Assembly: GCA_964537685.1 (NCBI GenBank)
Contig: CAZICM010000056.1
Coordinates: forward strand, 1 to 62,511
Reading direction: 5' to 3'
DNA: 62,511 nt
Origin: CAZICM01 sp964537685
GTDB lineage: Bacteria > Myxococcota_A > Polyangia > Polyangiales > Polyangiaceae
Under the pieces are notes generated by a model. That model did no database searches and had not been told where the DNA came from. It was given only the letters and a program-made list of their open reading frames with translations. Shown here in pieces: positions 41,945-50,604 of the stretch; position 1 is the stretch's first letter; every line of letters starts with the position of its first letter. The translations under genes and the position numbers were made by a program.

Positions 41945-43276
41945 CTACGGATTTGATGGTGAATTTGCCCCCACAGGAGTCAGTTGCAATGCGCCCCGAT
42001 CATCCGATGAAAAGAAATTCCCCCATGTGCCCTCCAGCACACCGTCGGTTCTGCGCTGAAATACCGCACGGCCCGAACCTTCACCGCTCCACCCGCATTC
42101 AAGCCGGTCCCCCAAGGCTACACAGATGAATACCCCTGTAGAATACCGGCAGTTCACGGCGCTTCCACTTTGCGCGCACAGGACGGTGCCTTGGCTCGAT
42201 GTGTAGCTTCCTTCAAATGGGCCATTGGGCGAAGGCGCGGGTGGAGTGGGGGGTTGAGGGCCGGGAGCAGGTGGAGTGGGTGGTGGTGGAATAGGGGCTT
42301 GGGGGCCGGGGACTGGGGGGATAGGCGGCTGAGGGGTGGATTTTGAGCCATAGAGCTCAGTAATCGCTGCCCTATCGAGCACCGAAAGCCCTTCCCGCTG
42401 GCCGATGATGACGTTCTCTACCTTGGGGGTTATGGTGGGAGAACCATTGATGCTAAATGCCCGCCTTGAGTAGTGCATGATGCTGCTAAAATCATAAGGG
42501 CCTATATCCTGGCCGCGATGGTCGCGCATTTTGAATGCGGACTCACGGCCCGGCGCGATTGCGTCCCAATGAATGGTAACATAGTGATCCCGGTCTCCCC
42601 GAGACTGTTCATGATAAAATCCAGCGGCGTGCAGGATTTCGTGAATCACACTGCCCTTGCCGCATTCGGCGACTTCGATAGGCTGCGCTGCCCCCTGGCG
42701 TCCTAAATAGGAAGAACATCCGCTACCAGAACCACTATTCCTAAAGACAACAAAATCGCGATCGGCTTGCGCGCGTGGGCGCAGCTCCAATTCTGTTTGA
42801 TTTACGTGCTGAATCTCCGCGAGAATCGTTTGAGCTTGAGAAGCCGAAACAGAAGCATCAATCTCATAAGGAATTTCTCCGCCGGGCCATAAATCCGAGC
42901 GATCCGCTACGGTGACCGCCCCAAAAATACCGCCCCGCGCAAACTGTGGCAGCGCATAGCGAAAGGGCACCAGTGTGGCAGGCCCCAGCATGATATCGCC
43001 TTCCATCACCGCCATTCCATTGACAACCTCGAAATGCACGAGCTGCCGTACAAGACTACCTCCCAAATAAATGAAGGCGCTGCCCACCTGACGGGGCAAA
43101 GTAGGGTTGTAGGCTTCTGCAGGCTGTTCAGCGATATAAGAAGCCGCTCCAGGCCATGCCGCGCCCGGCGTTCCAGCATAATACGCCGGTGCCCGCCGCT
43201 GATGACCTTCACAACCAAAACCCGCGCCCATAGCAATGATGATCCCGAGCCAAGTCATGTTGCGCAACGCATTCAT
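41945..43276 (-). CDS. Astacin-like (M12A) zinc metallopeptidase lipoprotein
   Basis: Signal and lipobox (MGAGFGC, Cys22), then a ~100-residue propeptide-like region. The catalytic domain (~125-320) has HEILHAAGFYHEQ: His212, Glu213, His216 and His222 bind Zn and catalyse, with Glu223 and the Met-turn SIMHYS of astacins. A Pro-rich linker (repeats of PxPP) leads to a C-terminal ~80-residue domain with four Cys. All active-site residues are present, so it is likely an active secreted protease. It is divergent from the DUF4377 gene with a 101-bp spacer. Confidence 0.92.
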   Translation of the reverse strand: MNALRNMTWLGIIIAMGAGFGCEGHQRRAPAYYAGTPGAAWPGAASYIAEQPAEAYNPTLPRQVGSAFIYLGGSLVRQLVHFEVVNGMAVMEGDIMLGPATLVPFRYALPQFARGGIFGAVTVADRSDLWPGGEIPYEIDASVSASQAQTILAEIQHVNQTELELRPRAQADRDFVVFRNSGSGSGCSSYLGRQGAAQPIEVAECGKGSVIHEILHAAGFYHEQSRGDRDHYVTIHWDAIAPGRESAFKMRDHRGQDIGPYDFSSIMHYSRRAFSINGSPTITPKVENVIIGQREGLSVLDRAAITELYGSKSTPQPPIPPVPGPQAPIPPPPTPPAPGPQPPTPPAPSPNGPFEGSYTSSQGTVLCAQSGSAVNCRYSTGVFICVALGDRLECGWSGEGSGRAVFQRRTDGVLEGTWGNFFSSDDRGALQLTPVGANSPSNP

Positions 43277-43342
43277 GTTGTCAGTGTCTCAGCTTTGCCT
43301 CGTGCCTTCCAGTAAATTCAACACCAATGAACGCGATCATCA

Positions 43343-43370
43343 TTCACAACGAGCAGGGGGCTGATATACA
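43343..43370 (+). promoter_or_regulatory. Putative leaderless promoter of the DUF4377 gene
   Basis: TTCACA (43343-43348), 16 nt, TATACA (43365-43370), then 7 nt to the ATG at 43378. The best promoter/start fit in the window. Confidence 0.55.
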
Positions 43371-43377
43371 ACGCGCT

Positions 43378-43821
43378 ATGTTCTCGAACATCATGCATTT
43401 TACCCTAGGCGTTGCACTTTTTATCTCCGCTTGTCATCCAACCGTATCCCCTCCAGACGCTGTAGCTCCAAGTTCCGCAGACAGCAGTGCTCCAGCACCC
43501 TCCGCATCGGTTCCATCGCCCGCTTTATCGGCGAAGACCGATTCTGGCACCAGCGTCAAGACTTTTTTTATTCGAGAAGTGCTTGCCGACTGTGAGGGCG
43601 AAGGCCCAATGAAATGCATGCAGGTCCGCTCATCCGAGCGGGATGAGTGGACGCTCTTCTACGGGGCAATTGAGGGTTTTGTTTACGAGGAATCCTATGC
43701 TTACGAGCTAAGGGTCAGCGTAGAACCCCGGCAAAAAGTCCCGATGGATGCACCTGCTTTGCGATATCGCCTCATCGAAGTTGTATCCAAGCGAAAGGCG
43801 GCTTCCTATAAATCTCCATGA
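43378..43821 (+). CDS. DUF4377-type lipoprotein
   Basis: A lipoprotein signal (LGVALFISAC) then a Ser/Pro-rich linker (~22-60) and a domain with EVLADCEGEGPMKCMQVRS, DEWTLFYGAIEGFVYEESYAYELRV, which matches DUF4377, found beside META/HslJ-like lipoproteins. An earlier ATG at 43327 would put the signal 17 residues in; 43378 is favoured since it lies 7 nt after a fine -10 box and starts the signal. No Shine-Dalgarno. Role unknown. Confidence 0.85.
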   Translation: MFSNIMHFTLGVALFISACHPTVSPPDAVAPSSADSSAPAPSASVPSPALSAKTDSGTSVKTFFIREVLADCEGEGPMKCMQVRSSERDEWTLFYGAIEGFVYEESYAYELRVSVEPRQKVPMDAPALRYRLIEVVSKRKAASYKSP

Positions 43822-43879
43822 TAATACGGGTGAAGACATTCCCAGTGCCGAACGGCTTTGACAATTTGCGAAAAAGCAC

Positions 43880-43907
43880 TTGACACCCAAACTCTGTGCG
43901 CTAGGCA
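43880..43907 (+). promoter_or_regulatory. Putative leaderless promoter of the copper monooxygenase-like gene
   Basis: TTGACA (43880-43885), 16 nt, TAGGCA (43902-43907), then 7 nt to the ATG at 43915. Confidence 0.5.
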
Positions 43908-43914
43908 CAGCCGC

Positions 43915-45138
43915 ATGACTAAAACCCACACCCCAAACACCCCCATCCTTGGTCTTTGCGCAGCTTTCCTCGCCGCCCTCGCCGGTTGTGGAAGCAGCGA
44001 AACCGAACAGCCTTCCCCACCCGCCGAACTGCTCGCTCCACCTCCCTCAGGTCAAGGCGTGCAGTTCAAAATGACAACTTCACTCCCGCCAGGCACCGAA
44101 GCCGAACATTGTATGTTTGTCAAGGCTCCAGCCGAAGGAATGAATGTCTCACGCGATGAAGTACGCTTTACTACAGGTAGCCACCACGTTCTTATGTATC
44201 AAACCGCTTATGACGACATTCCCACAAAGAAGGAAGATGGTACTGTCGTCGATACAAGCGGAGTCTTCGATTGCTCCGATGGGCCAACCAATGGCTGGAA
44301 AGTCCAGAAGTTGATATCAGGCTCCCAAAATGCCAATGGCGAGGCATTCATCAAGTTCCCCGAGGGCATCGCAATGAAAGTGCGGCCTGGGGCTGTGTTA
44401 ATGTTGAACGTGCATTATGTGAATGCGAGCACCTCGCCCCTTTCCCCTGAAGTCCGCGTCAACTTGCACACCATCCCCGATTCCGAGCTAAAAACCGAAG
44501 GCGATGTTCTGTTTTTATATCATCCCTTTATTCATATACCTCCGCTCTCCTCCACCCAAGCCAGAATGCGCTGCAAAGTTCATAAAGATATCACGATCCA
44601 AAATGCTCAATCGCATATGCATGCCCGGGGTGCGGGATATCGCGCGCAGGTTGGAAACCAAGAGCCGTTTTATACCAATACCCATTGGGAAGACGTACCC
44701 GTCAAAGATGTGGGCGGGCTCTTTGTTCCCGCCGGAGAATGGCTCGATTATACCTGTGAATATAAAAACAACGAAGCCCGCGATATCTATCAAGGCCCCA
44801 AATCCACGGATGAAATGTGTATGTTAATCGGCTCGTATTATCCGGCCGATCCCGCGACGGCCAACTGCCTGGAGCTGCCCGATGTGCCCCCCGAACAGAA
44901 TGTTGTCGGCGGTGAATGGGTGGGAGCCGGAAAGGCAAGCTGCGCCGAAACCTTTGGATGTGTTCAAGCCTCGCTGACGCAAAGCTTTGAGGTGATGATG
45001 GCATGCGTGGCCGCTTCCGATCCATCGGTATCAAAGGAGATGTCGGCGGCGCTCCGCTGTATGTTCAAAAGCTTTGGAAATGGAAGCGATCCGGCGGCGA
45101 ACTGCATGACTGAATTTGCCGCCTGCCAAGCTAAATAG
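43915..45138 (+). CDS. Copper type II ascorbate-dependent monooxygenase-like (PHM fold) lipoprotein
   Basis: A lipobox (AALAGC, Cys25) begins the mature protein. The two PHM/DBM copper sites can be followed: HH in GSHHVLMYQ (90-91) and His167 in LMLNVHYVN would bind CuH; SHMHARG (His234, His236) and Met301 in DEMCMLIGSYYP would bind CuM. All six ligand positions of the peptidylglycine/dopamine monooxygenase family are therefore present, so it may hydroxylate a substrate with O2 and a reductant. The last ~80 residues hold extra Cys. The substrate is unknown. The longer frame (from 43858) is not used because the signal starts at 43915. Confidence 0.85.
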   Translation: MTKTHTPNTPILGLCAAFLAALAGCGSSETEQPSPPAELLAPPPSGQGVQFKMTTSLPPGTEAEHCMFVKAPAEGMNVSRDEVRFTTGSHHVLMYQTAYDDIPTKKEDGTVVDTSGVFDCSDGPTNGWKVQKLISGSQNANGEAFIKFPEGIAMKVRPGAVLMLNVHYVNASTSPLSPEVRVNLHTIPDSELKTEGDVLFLYHPFIHIPPLSSTQARMRCKVHKDITIQNAQSHMHARGAGYRAQVGNQEPFYTNTHWEDVPVKDVGGLFVPAGEWLDYTCEYKNNEARDIYQGPKSTDEMCMLIGSYYPADPATANCLELPDVPPEQNVVGGEWVGAGKASCAETFGCVQASLTQSFEVMMACVAASDPSVSKEMSAALRCMFKSFGNGSDPAANCMTEFAACQAK

Positions 45139-45158
45139 ATAAACCAAATAAACCAATA

Positions 45159-46298
45159 TCAGGGACACGCGGCGGATGCCTTTACCGCACTCGCCGCGAA
45201 ATTCGCTACAAAACGCGAAGCATCCGCGCATCCCGCCCCCGCGGGCTGATTCGTTCCCTGACACCAATCCCCTTGAAAGTTAATCTTTCCATTGGCGTCC
45301 CGGGCACAGCGATTGGGCGAGGCGCCATTGCCATACATCGCTGGGTTGCCTGAAATCAACACGCACAGAGATTGGGCAAGCGGCTCCACAATCACATTGT
45401 CCGCCTCCTCCAGAACAATATATCCGTCCATCGATCCATTGTTGCTAAAGGCGCTCTGACCTTGGCCGGGAAGGCAATTGTCCCCCGGTTTTAGGGTATT
45501 TGCATTATATTCTCCAATACACCTGTGATCCGCTGAAAGGCTTACCGAGTTAAAGCGCAATTGGCTGATGGGCAATACAATCGCATTCGTGCCCCCGCCG
45601 TCCAGATATGCAGCAATATTGATTTTTGATATCTCGCTAAACGTGGCCTTGTTGTTTTCGTCGACTGTGGCCATTCCGCCTTGAGGATCAACCATAACGG
45701 GATTCACCGCGCCGGGGAACGATTTCTGCTTCGTAAAACAATAGCCCGCAAATGGATCGGCCGCGGGTTCCGCCCCGCCTGTTTCAAAGGTATTGGTCGC
45801 TAAATTGAATTGAATCAGCCATGAAAATGCCCCTACGCCATCGAGATTGCATTGAGGAAGATTCATCATCGCGGCATTGGAAAGGAGATTGTCTACGGCG
45901 CCCCCCGAGAACATGGCCGGTTTTCCTATGCTCAATTGGCCTATGCGGAATAGCGGTTTAACCGACGTACAGGTATCCTCCAAGGCAATGCAGCGCGACA
46001 GTACTTTATTGCATTCCGCGCCGCTTGGAGCACAGCCCCCCGAAAGAGGAACGGTATCCACACAAGGATCGCCCGTTCCTCCTCCGCCGGCGCCTCCGCT
46101 TCCCATCGAACCTCCTATGCCTCCGCTCGATGAAGAGCTCGCCATGCCCGATGAGCTGGATGCCGAACTGGATGCCGTATCGCTCCCGCCTTCGCCTCCA
46201 AACACACGGCCTGTATTGGGCCCGCCGCAGCCCTCCATGCCAAAGGCCAATCCCAGCAACGCCCCCGTCCCCCACATCAAAACCTTTCGATACATCAT
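45159..46298 (-). CDS. Ser/Gly-rich lipoprotein, lineage-specific
   Basis: GGGAG lies 9 nt before the first ATG of the pair at 46298/46295, which I chose over 46313. The signal ends GMEGC; the lipidated N-terminus is followed by ~50 residues of almost only Ser and Gly, typical of Polyangiales surface lipoproteins. The remaining ~300 residues are a Cys-containing domain of unknown type with NNGSMDGYIVLEEADN and a Trp-Cys near the end. Lineage-specific and of unknown function. It is divergent from the HEWGH gene by 79 bp. Confidence 0.78.
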   Translation of the reverse strand: MMYRKVLMWGTGALLGLAFGMEGCGGPNTGRVFGGEGGSDTASSSASSSSGMASSSSSGGIGGSMGSGGAGGGGTGDPCVDTVPLSGGCAPSGAECNKVLSRCIALEDTCTSVKPLFRIGQLSIGKPAMFSGGAVDNLLSNAAMMNLPQCNLDGVGAFSWLIQFNLATNTFETGGAEPAADPFAGYCFTKQKSFPGAVNPVMVDPQGGMATVDENNKATFSEISKINIAAYLDGGGTNAIVLPISQLRFNSVSLSADHRCIGEYNANTLKPGDNCLPGQGQSAFSNNGSMDGYIVLEEADNVIVEPLAQSLCVLISGNPAMYGNGASPNRCARDANGKINFQGDWCQGTNQPAGAGCADASRFVANFAASAVKASAACP

Positions 46299-46365
46299 AT
46301 TGCCGTCTCCCATCGCATTTGAAACCCAAAAATAAAATCACTGTGAATCCCCATATCACATTCTG

Positions 46366-46371
46366 TATGCT
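46366..46371 (+). promoter_or_regulatory. Putative -10 box of a leaderless GTG gene
   Basis: TATGCT (46366-46371) then 6 nt (GCGCGC) and GTG at 46378. The -35 is poor, but the -10/start spacing repeats that of the GNAT and MepA-like genes. Confidence 0.45.
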
Positions 46372-46377
46372 GCGCGC

Positions 46378-48027
46378 GTGGATCTACTGCCCTTCTACTT
46401 TGCCCATCCCGATTTGTTTCTCCTTCCCATCGAGCACATATCGCCGAGCGGTTTAAGCGACACCATGGCCGCGCTTCTTGAAAGCCGGGGCCGGGCATCG
46501 CCCGATTTTAAGACGCTGTTTGGCGAAGCGTTTAGCCGCCAATGGAAGGCGTCCGCCGAATTGTCCCGCCTCGATCCGGCCACCTTTCCGCCTCCCCGCT
46601 TGGTGAATATCGCCGTGGCCTCGAATACCGCGCGTATGCATCCCTATTATCAGCCCTTCGAGGGTATTAGTGTGTTTGTGTACGAGAGCGATTTTTGCGC
46701 TTCTTCATCGAGCGTCGAGCATGCGGCTTACCAATTGCTGGTGGCCGAGCGCCTAGGTCAAACCCGAAGAGCAAGCGCCGCGGCGATGAGCGCCCTTGTG
46801 TATTTGCTTCGCCTCGATTCCTCGGGCATGCAGGATTTTTGCGAGGGCGCCCGCCGATCGGCCCGGCCCGATTGCAAGAGCGCTCAATTGATCGCCGAAC
46901 GCCTGCCCGCGCTGCGGGATGCGCTGCAGATTGCGGGTATCGATTTTCAATCCTCCGCGCCGCCCACGCACCTCCGCATCAAAGATACGGCCTTGGCCGT
47001 GCGCCGCGATTTTATTCCCGCATTGCAGGAGCTGGTCAAGCAACTCGATCAAATTGCATCAGACACGGTGAATGCTTATTATGCCGGGCAGGCCAAACGT
47101 TCCGCGGATGCACGGCCCGAATACGATGTAATTGCCTTTCTCAAGCAAGAAATACCCAAAGTGCTGGTGGTCTCGAAGCAGGGAGATATTTTGTGGGATC
47201 CCAAATGGCCCGAGCACACGGATAAAGTCCTGTCCGCGCTTTCGAGTATTGGAGAGCGGCCCGCTAAAAGCTTAATCGAAGATTTAAGGGTGGTCGGCGA
47301 TGTAACCGATCGATTTTTTAATCAAATCAAAGGTTCAGAACGCTTTCGTATTCCCGTACAATCTCTTGAAGAAGCGGGAGGCGTATATTTAAATCACTCG
47401 CATAAATTAATTGCCTATGCGCTGGAGCAGCCTGGCCTATCGCCGCTTTTGGAAGAGGCTCCGCCTTATCACCGGCTTCTCTTGGCAGCCCGTTCCATGC
47501 ATGAATGGGGACATGTGGCCGTGGAAGCGAATGTCATTGATGTCCCGCCCGCGAATACCGACGCATTTGAAGCCGCAAAAGTAAAAGTCGCCGATCTTTT
47601 ATTTCATATTGCCGATGCAATGCCCAAGGCGGTTCAGCCGCTCGTCGAAGATGAAATGAAAGATATTAAAAAATGGGGCACCCATCTTTCCGATTTGCCC
47701 TTTGCCCGCAATGAAGATTATCGATCGAATATGATGTGCAAACGGCTTTTGCCTCCAGAGCCGGTGCAGGCGTATGCGCGGGCCAATATCCGTTCATTGG
47801 CGGCTGAATCGATTGGATTGATCCGGAAACTGGCCCGCTATGCCTACGAGGCCCAGTATTTATGGCTGGCCGAAGTGCCCGAGCCTTGGGCGTATTTTTT
47901 GGCGGGGACTTATTTCCGCGAGGAATACATTGATTCGGGGCTGCTCAGCGAAGAAGACGCGCAGTCTCTATTTTCAGCCGTTGCCGAAGTGTGCGCCTGT
48001 TATACATTCGATGAGAAATATTTTTAA
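46378..48027 (+). CDS. Unrecognised protein with HEWGH (HExxH) motif
   Basis: A 549-residue cytoplasmic protein starting with GTG, 6 nt after a TATGCT box and with no Shine-Dalgarno. No family is recognised. The motif MHEWGHVAVEANVID (His375, Glu376, His379) is a gluzincin-type HExxH signature in a helix, and a second His/Asp/Glu is not fixed. Regions on both sides are helical and rich in Leu, Ala and Glu. It could be a zinc peptidase or hydrolase with a new fold. It is followed 15 nt downstream by the convergent aldo/keto reductase. Confidence 0.7.
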   Translation: MDLLPFYFAHPDLFLLPIEHISPSGLSDTMAALLESRGRASPDFKTLFGEAFSRQWKASAELSRLDPATFPPPRLVNIAVASNTARMHPYYQPFEGISVFVYESDFCASSSSVEHAAYQLLVAERLGQTRRASAAAMSALVYLLRLDSSGMQDFCEGARRSARPDCKSAQLIAERLPALRDALQIAGIDFQSSAPPTHLRIKDTALAVRRDFIPALQELVKQLDQIASDTVNAYYAGQAKRSADARPEYDVIAFLKQEIPKVLVVSKQGDILWDPKWPEHTDKVLSALSSIGERPAKSLIEDLRVVGDVTDRFFNQIKGSERFRIPVQSLEEAGGVYLNHSHKLIAYALEQPGLSPLLEEAPPYHRLLLAARSMHEWGHVAVEANVIDVPPANTDAFEAAKVKVADLLFHIADAMPKAVQPLVEDEMKDIKKWGTHLSDLPFARNEDYRSNMMCKRLLPPEPVQAYARANIRSLAAESIGLIRKLARYAYEAQYLWLAEVPEPWAYFLAGTYFREEYIDSGLLSEEDAQSLFSAVAEVCACYTFDEKYF

Positions 48028-48042
48028 AATGATCGAATGCTT

Positions 48043-49110
48043 TTAAGAACCCGTTTTCGAAGTGATTCTCACCGCATGCTTCAGGTCTGAAGGAGGCGGT
48101 TTCGTTCCGTAGAGCATTTGATTGATAAATGGCCGCGCAAGAAAATCATACGGGAAACCAAGCTGAATTTTGCTGATCTCATCGAGCTTGGCCAGCGTTT
48201 CCGCAGATAAATCCATATCCAATACGCCCAGGCAGTCCCGAATCTGTTCTACCTTGCGCGAGCCAATAATAGGAACGATTTGTCCTGCCCGGTGCAATAG
48301 CCACCGAATCGCGACCTGCGCCGATGTCGCTCCAATGGAGTCGGCCGTCTCGTCCACCGCCCGCGCAATGGATAGACAGCGTTCATCGAGCCGATCTTGA
48401 TTAAAGGCTTCGCGCTGCGTGTCTTTTTGAATGCCCCGCGTGTATTTGCCCGTGAGTATGCCGCCCGCCATCGGTGCCCATGCCAATACACCAAGATTGT
48501 TGTAATATGCCATCGGAATGAGCTCCCGCTCCACCGTCCGCTCCACCAGGCTGTATTCAATTTGAAGCCCAATAAAGCGTGACCAGCCCCGAAGCTCCGC
48601 CATCGTATTGGCCTTTGAAACAATCCAAGCGGGTGCGTCAGAAATTCCAACGTATAGGACTTTGCCCGAGCGCACCAAATCGTCGAGACCGCGCATCAGT
48701 TCGTCAACAGGGGTTGTCCAGTCCCAGGCGTGAACCCAAAGCAAATCGATATAGTCGGTGCCCAGGCGGCGAAGGCTATTTTCAGCGGATTGCATTAAAT
48801 TCTTCCGGCTATTGCCGCTATAGCTCGGGTCGTCGTCCTTCATGCTGAGCGAAAATTTGGTGGCCACGACCCAAGAATCGCGTTCCGATCGGACAATTTC
48901 CCCGACGATTTTTTCCGACGAGCCGGCGCCATATTTGTTGGCCGTATCGATGAAATTGCCTCCGCGCTCCCGGAATGCATCGGCAATTCTCCGGCTCTCG
49001 TCCGCGCCCGCGCCCCAGCCCGGGTTTTCTCCTAGGGTCATCGCGCCTAGGCAAAGCTCCGAAACTTTAAGGCCGCTATTGCCCAGCAAACGATATTGCA
49101 TTGATTTCAT
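48043..49110 (-). CDS. Aldo/keto reductase
   Basis: The catalytic tetrad can be read: Asp55 and Tyr60 (NFIDTANKYG), Lys85 (VVATKFS) and His127 (LLWVHAWD); NADPH-binding residues follow in GIQ and IVPIIGSRKVEQI. The family reduces aldehydes and ketones with NADPH; it belongs to the class near YhdN/YajO-type reductases. GGAA lies about 10 nt before the ATG. It ends 15 nt from the convergent HEWGH gene, and the temptin-like gene begins 17 nt downstream; it may share a transcript with that gene as its upstream partner. Confidence 0.93.
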   Translation of the reverse strand: MKSMQYRLLGNSGLKVSELCLGAMTLGENPGWGAGADESRRIADAFRERGGNFIDTANKYGAGSSEKIVGEIVRSERDSWVVATKFSLSMKDDDPSYSGNSRKNLMQSAENSLRRLGTDYIDLLWVHAWDWTTPVDELMRGLDDLVRSGKVLYVGISDAPAWIVSKANTMAELRGWSRFIGLQIEYSLVERTVERELIPMAYYNNLGVLAWAPMAGGILTGKYTRGIQKDTQREAFNQDRLDERCLSIARAVDETADSIGATSAQVAIRWLLHRAGQIVPIIGSRKVEQIRDCLGVLDMDLSAETLAKLDEISKIQLGFPYDFLARPFINQMLYGTKPPPSDLKHAVRITSKTGS

Positions 49111-49126
49111 TGGTCATCATTCCTTT

Positions 49127-49804
49127 TTATTTCGAGCGATTATGGTGGCGGCGCCGTCCTCTCATCAATGCCAAACCCGCCGCCGCTGTCAAAATCATCA
49201 TGCCGCCTTCACCACTGGATGTATTGGATGCGCTACAGCCTCCTTCATCATCGGCGCTCCCATCGTCCACGGGATCGGGAAGCGTTCCAGGCGGATATTC
49301 GCATTGCGAATAATCAAATCGGCAATTGGCCGTGCATGCCAGCGTTCCATTGCCCGCCTTTTCATCGATGCAATTGGTCTTGCTAAACAGCGTGCCCTCG
49401 CAAGCCTCGTCTTTATCGAGTTTGCCATTGCCGCACACGGGCACAGGATAAGAATCCGGGTCGCCCGGATTAAAAATAAATCCTTTGGGATTGGGATCGC
49501 CGGCCTTCCAGATGCATTCCGGATCGCCGAGCTCTTCGCCGTTGGTCCAGCCGTCGCCATCCGAATCGCGAGGGCACAAGGGCGCCCAGTCCACATGCTG
49601 TTGCTGCACGCCGCCCGCGCCCGATAAATAGCTTTGGGCATCGGAGCCGAAATCGGTGCGGGTGCTGCCATTGGCATTCCCATGGCAATTCAAGCAGCCG
49701 AATTTTGATCCGTTGGGCAAATCGCTGACCCGGAATGAGCGGGATTGAGCGGCTTTGCTGATGAGAAGGAGCGAAAGAGCAAGCAGAATTCCAATGCGGC
49801 GCAC
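49127..49804 (-). CDS. Temptin-like secreted protein with CxxCH motif and MYXO-CTERM-like anchor
   Basis: GAGGTGA precedes a GTG start. A signal (ALSLLLISKAAQS) is followed by CLNCHGN, a possible haem c site or Cys pair, then a temptin-type Ca/Cys domain (PRDSDGDGWTNGEELGDPEC) and a Cys-rich segment (VCGNGKLDKDEACEG). The end has a short Cys-Ser motif (GGCSASN), a hydrophobic helix and RGRRRHH, the pattern of MYXO-CTERM tails that myxosortase processes for surface attachment. So it is probably cell-surface exposed. It lies upstream of the aldo/keto reductase gene in the window and downstream of the GST gene, with 111 nt to the GST stop. Confidence 0.85.
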   Translation of the reverse strand: MRRIGILLALSLLLISKAAQSRSFRVSDLPNGSKFGCLNCHGNANGSTRTDFGSDAQSYLSGAGGVQQQHVDWAPLCPRDSDGDGWTNGEELGDPECIWKAGDPNPKGFIFNPGDPDSYPVPVCGNGKLDKDEACEGTLFSKTNCIDEKAGNGTLACTANCRFDYSQCEYPPGTLPDPVDDGSADDEGGCSASNTSSGEGGMMILTAAAGLALMRGRRRHHNRSK

Positions 49805-49915
49805 AGTTCACCTCGATGTCTTGTGTCTGAAGAATGCGCGAGGGCTATAGATCGCGTGAGCTTATGAATAGGGGCGCTGGGCGCTGAAGAAAAGCGTGGG
49901 CGAGAAGTGGCTGAT

Positions 49916-50533
49916 TTATCCGCGCTGCTGAAGATATGCGGCAACGCCTGGCAGGGCCGCGAAGCGGTCTAAAAAGGTGAGGAGCGCGGGGAACTCGGCG
50001 AGGCATTCGGGCTTGGCCACCTTGTGCTCCCAAAGCAAATCGAAGGCGGCGACATCGGCGTAGGTTGGCTTTAAGCCTACAAAAAAGCCGCTTTCCTTTG
50101 AAAAGCTCTGCGCGAGCAATTTATCGAAGACCGAAAGCGTGGCCGAAACGGTCGACCAATATTTTTCAATCGTGTCTTGGCTTGTGCCGTAGAGTCCGGC
50201 GAAAAGCACGGGGAAGAACTTGGCGCGGGCGTCGTTCACGGTTTCGGCGAGAACGTCGGTGAGTGTCGCTTCGCGCTCATTTTCGCCGTAGAGGCCAAAG
50301 GTGCGCGCGAGGTGACGCATAATCGCGCCGCTTTGGGGGATGTGAATTTCATTGCCCTCGGTGTGCTCGATCAGCACGGGAAGCTGGCCCAAGGGCATTT
50401 TGGATTTCATGGCGGGCCAGTCGGTGATGCCCGTGTTTTTAAAGGGGACTTGAGCACAGGCAAAGAGGAGGCGAATTTGTTCGCCCCGGCCGCGGGCGGG
50501 AAAATACAAGAGTTCGTATTGCGTGTTGGACAT
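49916..50533 (-). CDS. Glutathione S-transferase (sigma-like)
   Basis: A 205-residue cytoplasmic protein with an N-terminal thioredoxin-like domain (YELLYFPARGRGEQIRLLF, with Tyr8 or so as likely catalytic residue; MPLGQLPVLIE with the cis-Pro; IPQSGAIMRHLAR that binds glutathione) and an all-helical C-terminal domain (GLKPTYADVAAFDLLWE). It joins glutathione to electrophiles. A TATAAA-like box lies upstream. Next to it are no thiol biosynthesis genes. Confidence 0.92.
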   Translation of the reverse strand: MSNTQYELLYFPARGRGEQIRLLFACAQVPFKNTGITDWPAMKSKMPLGQLPVLIEHTEGNEIHIPQSGAIMRHLARTFGLYGENEREATLTDVLAETVNDARAKFFPVLFAGLYGTSQDTIEKYWSTVSATLSVFDKLLAQSFSKESGFFVGLKPTYADVAAFDLLWEHKVAKPECLAEFPALLTFLDRFAALPGVAAYLQQRG

Positions 50534-50604
50534 GGGCGGGGCTCTTAGCAGAATTCGCTTTTATAGAGAAGAGGCTGATTGCGCCGCTGCGGATCGGCGG
50601 AATT

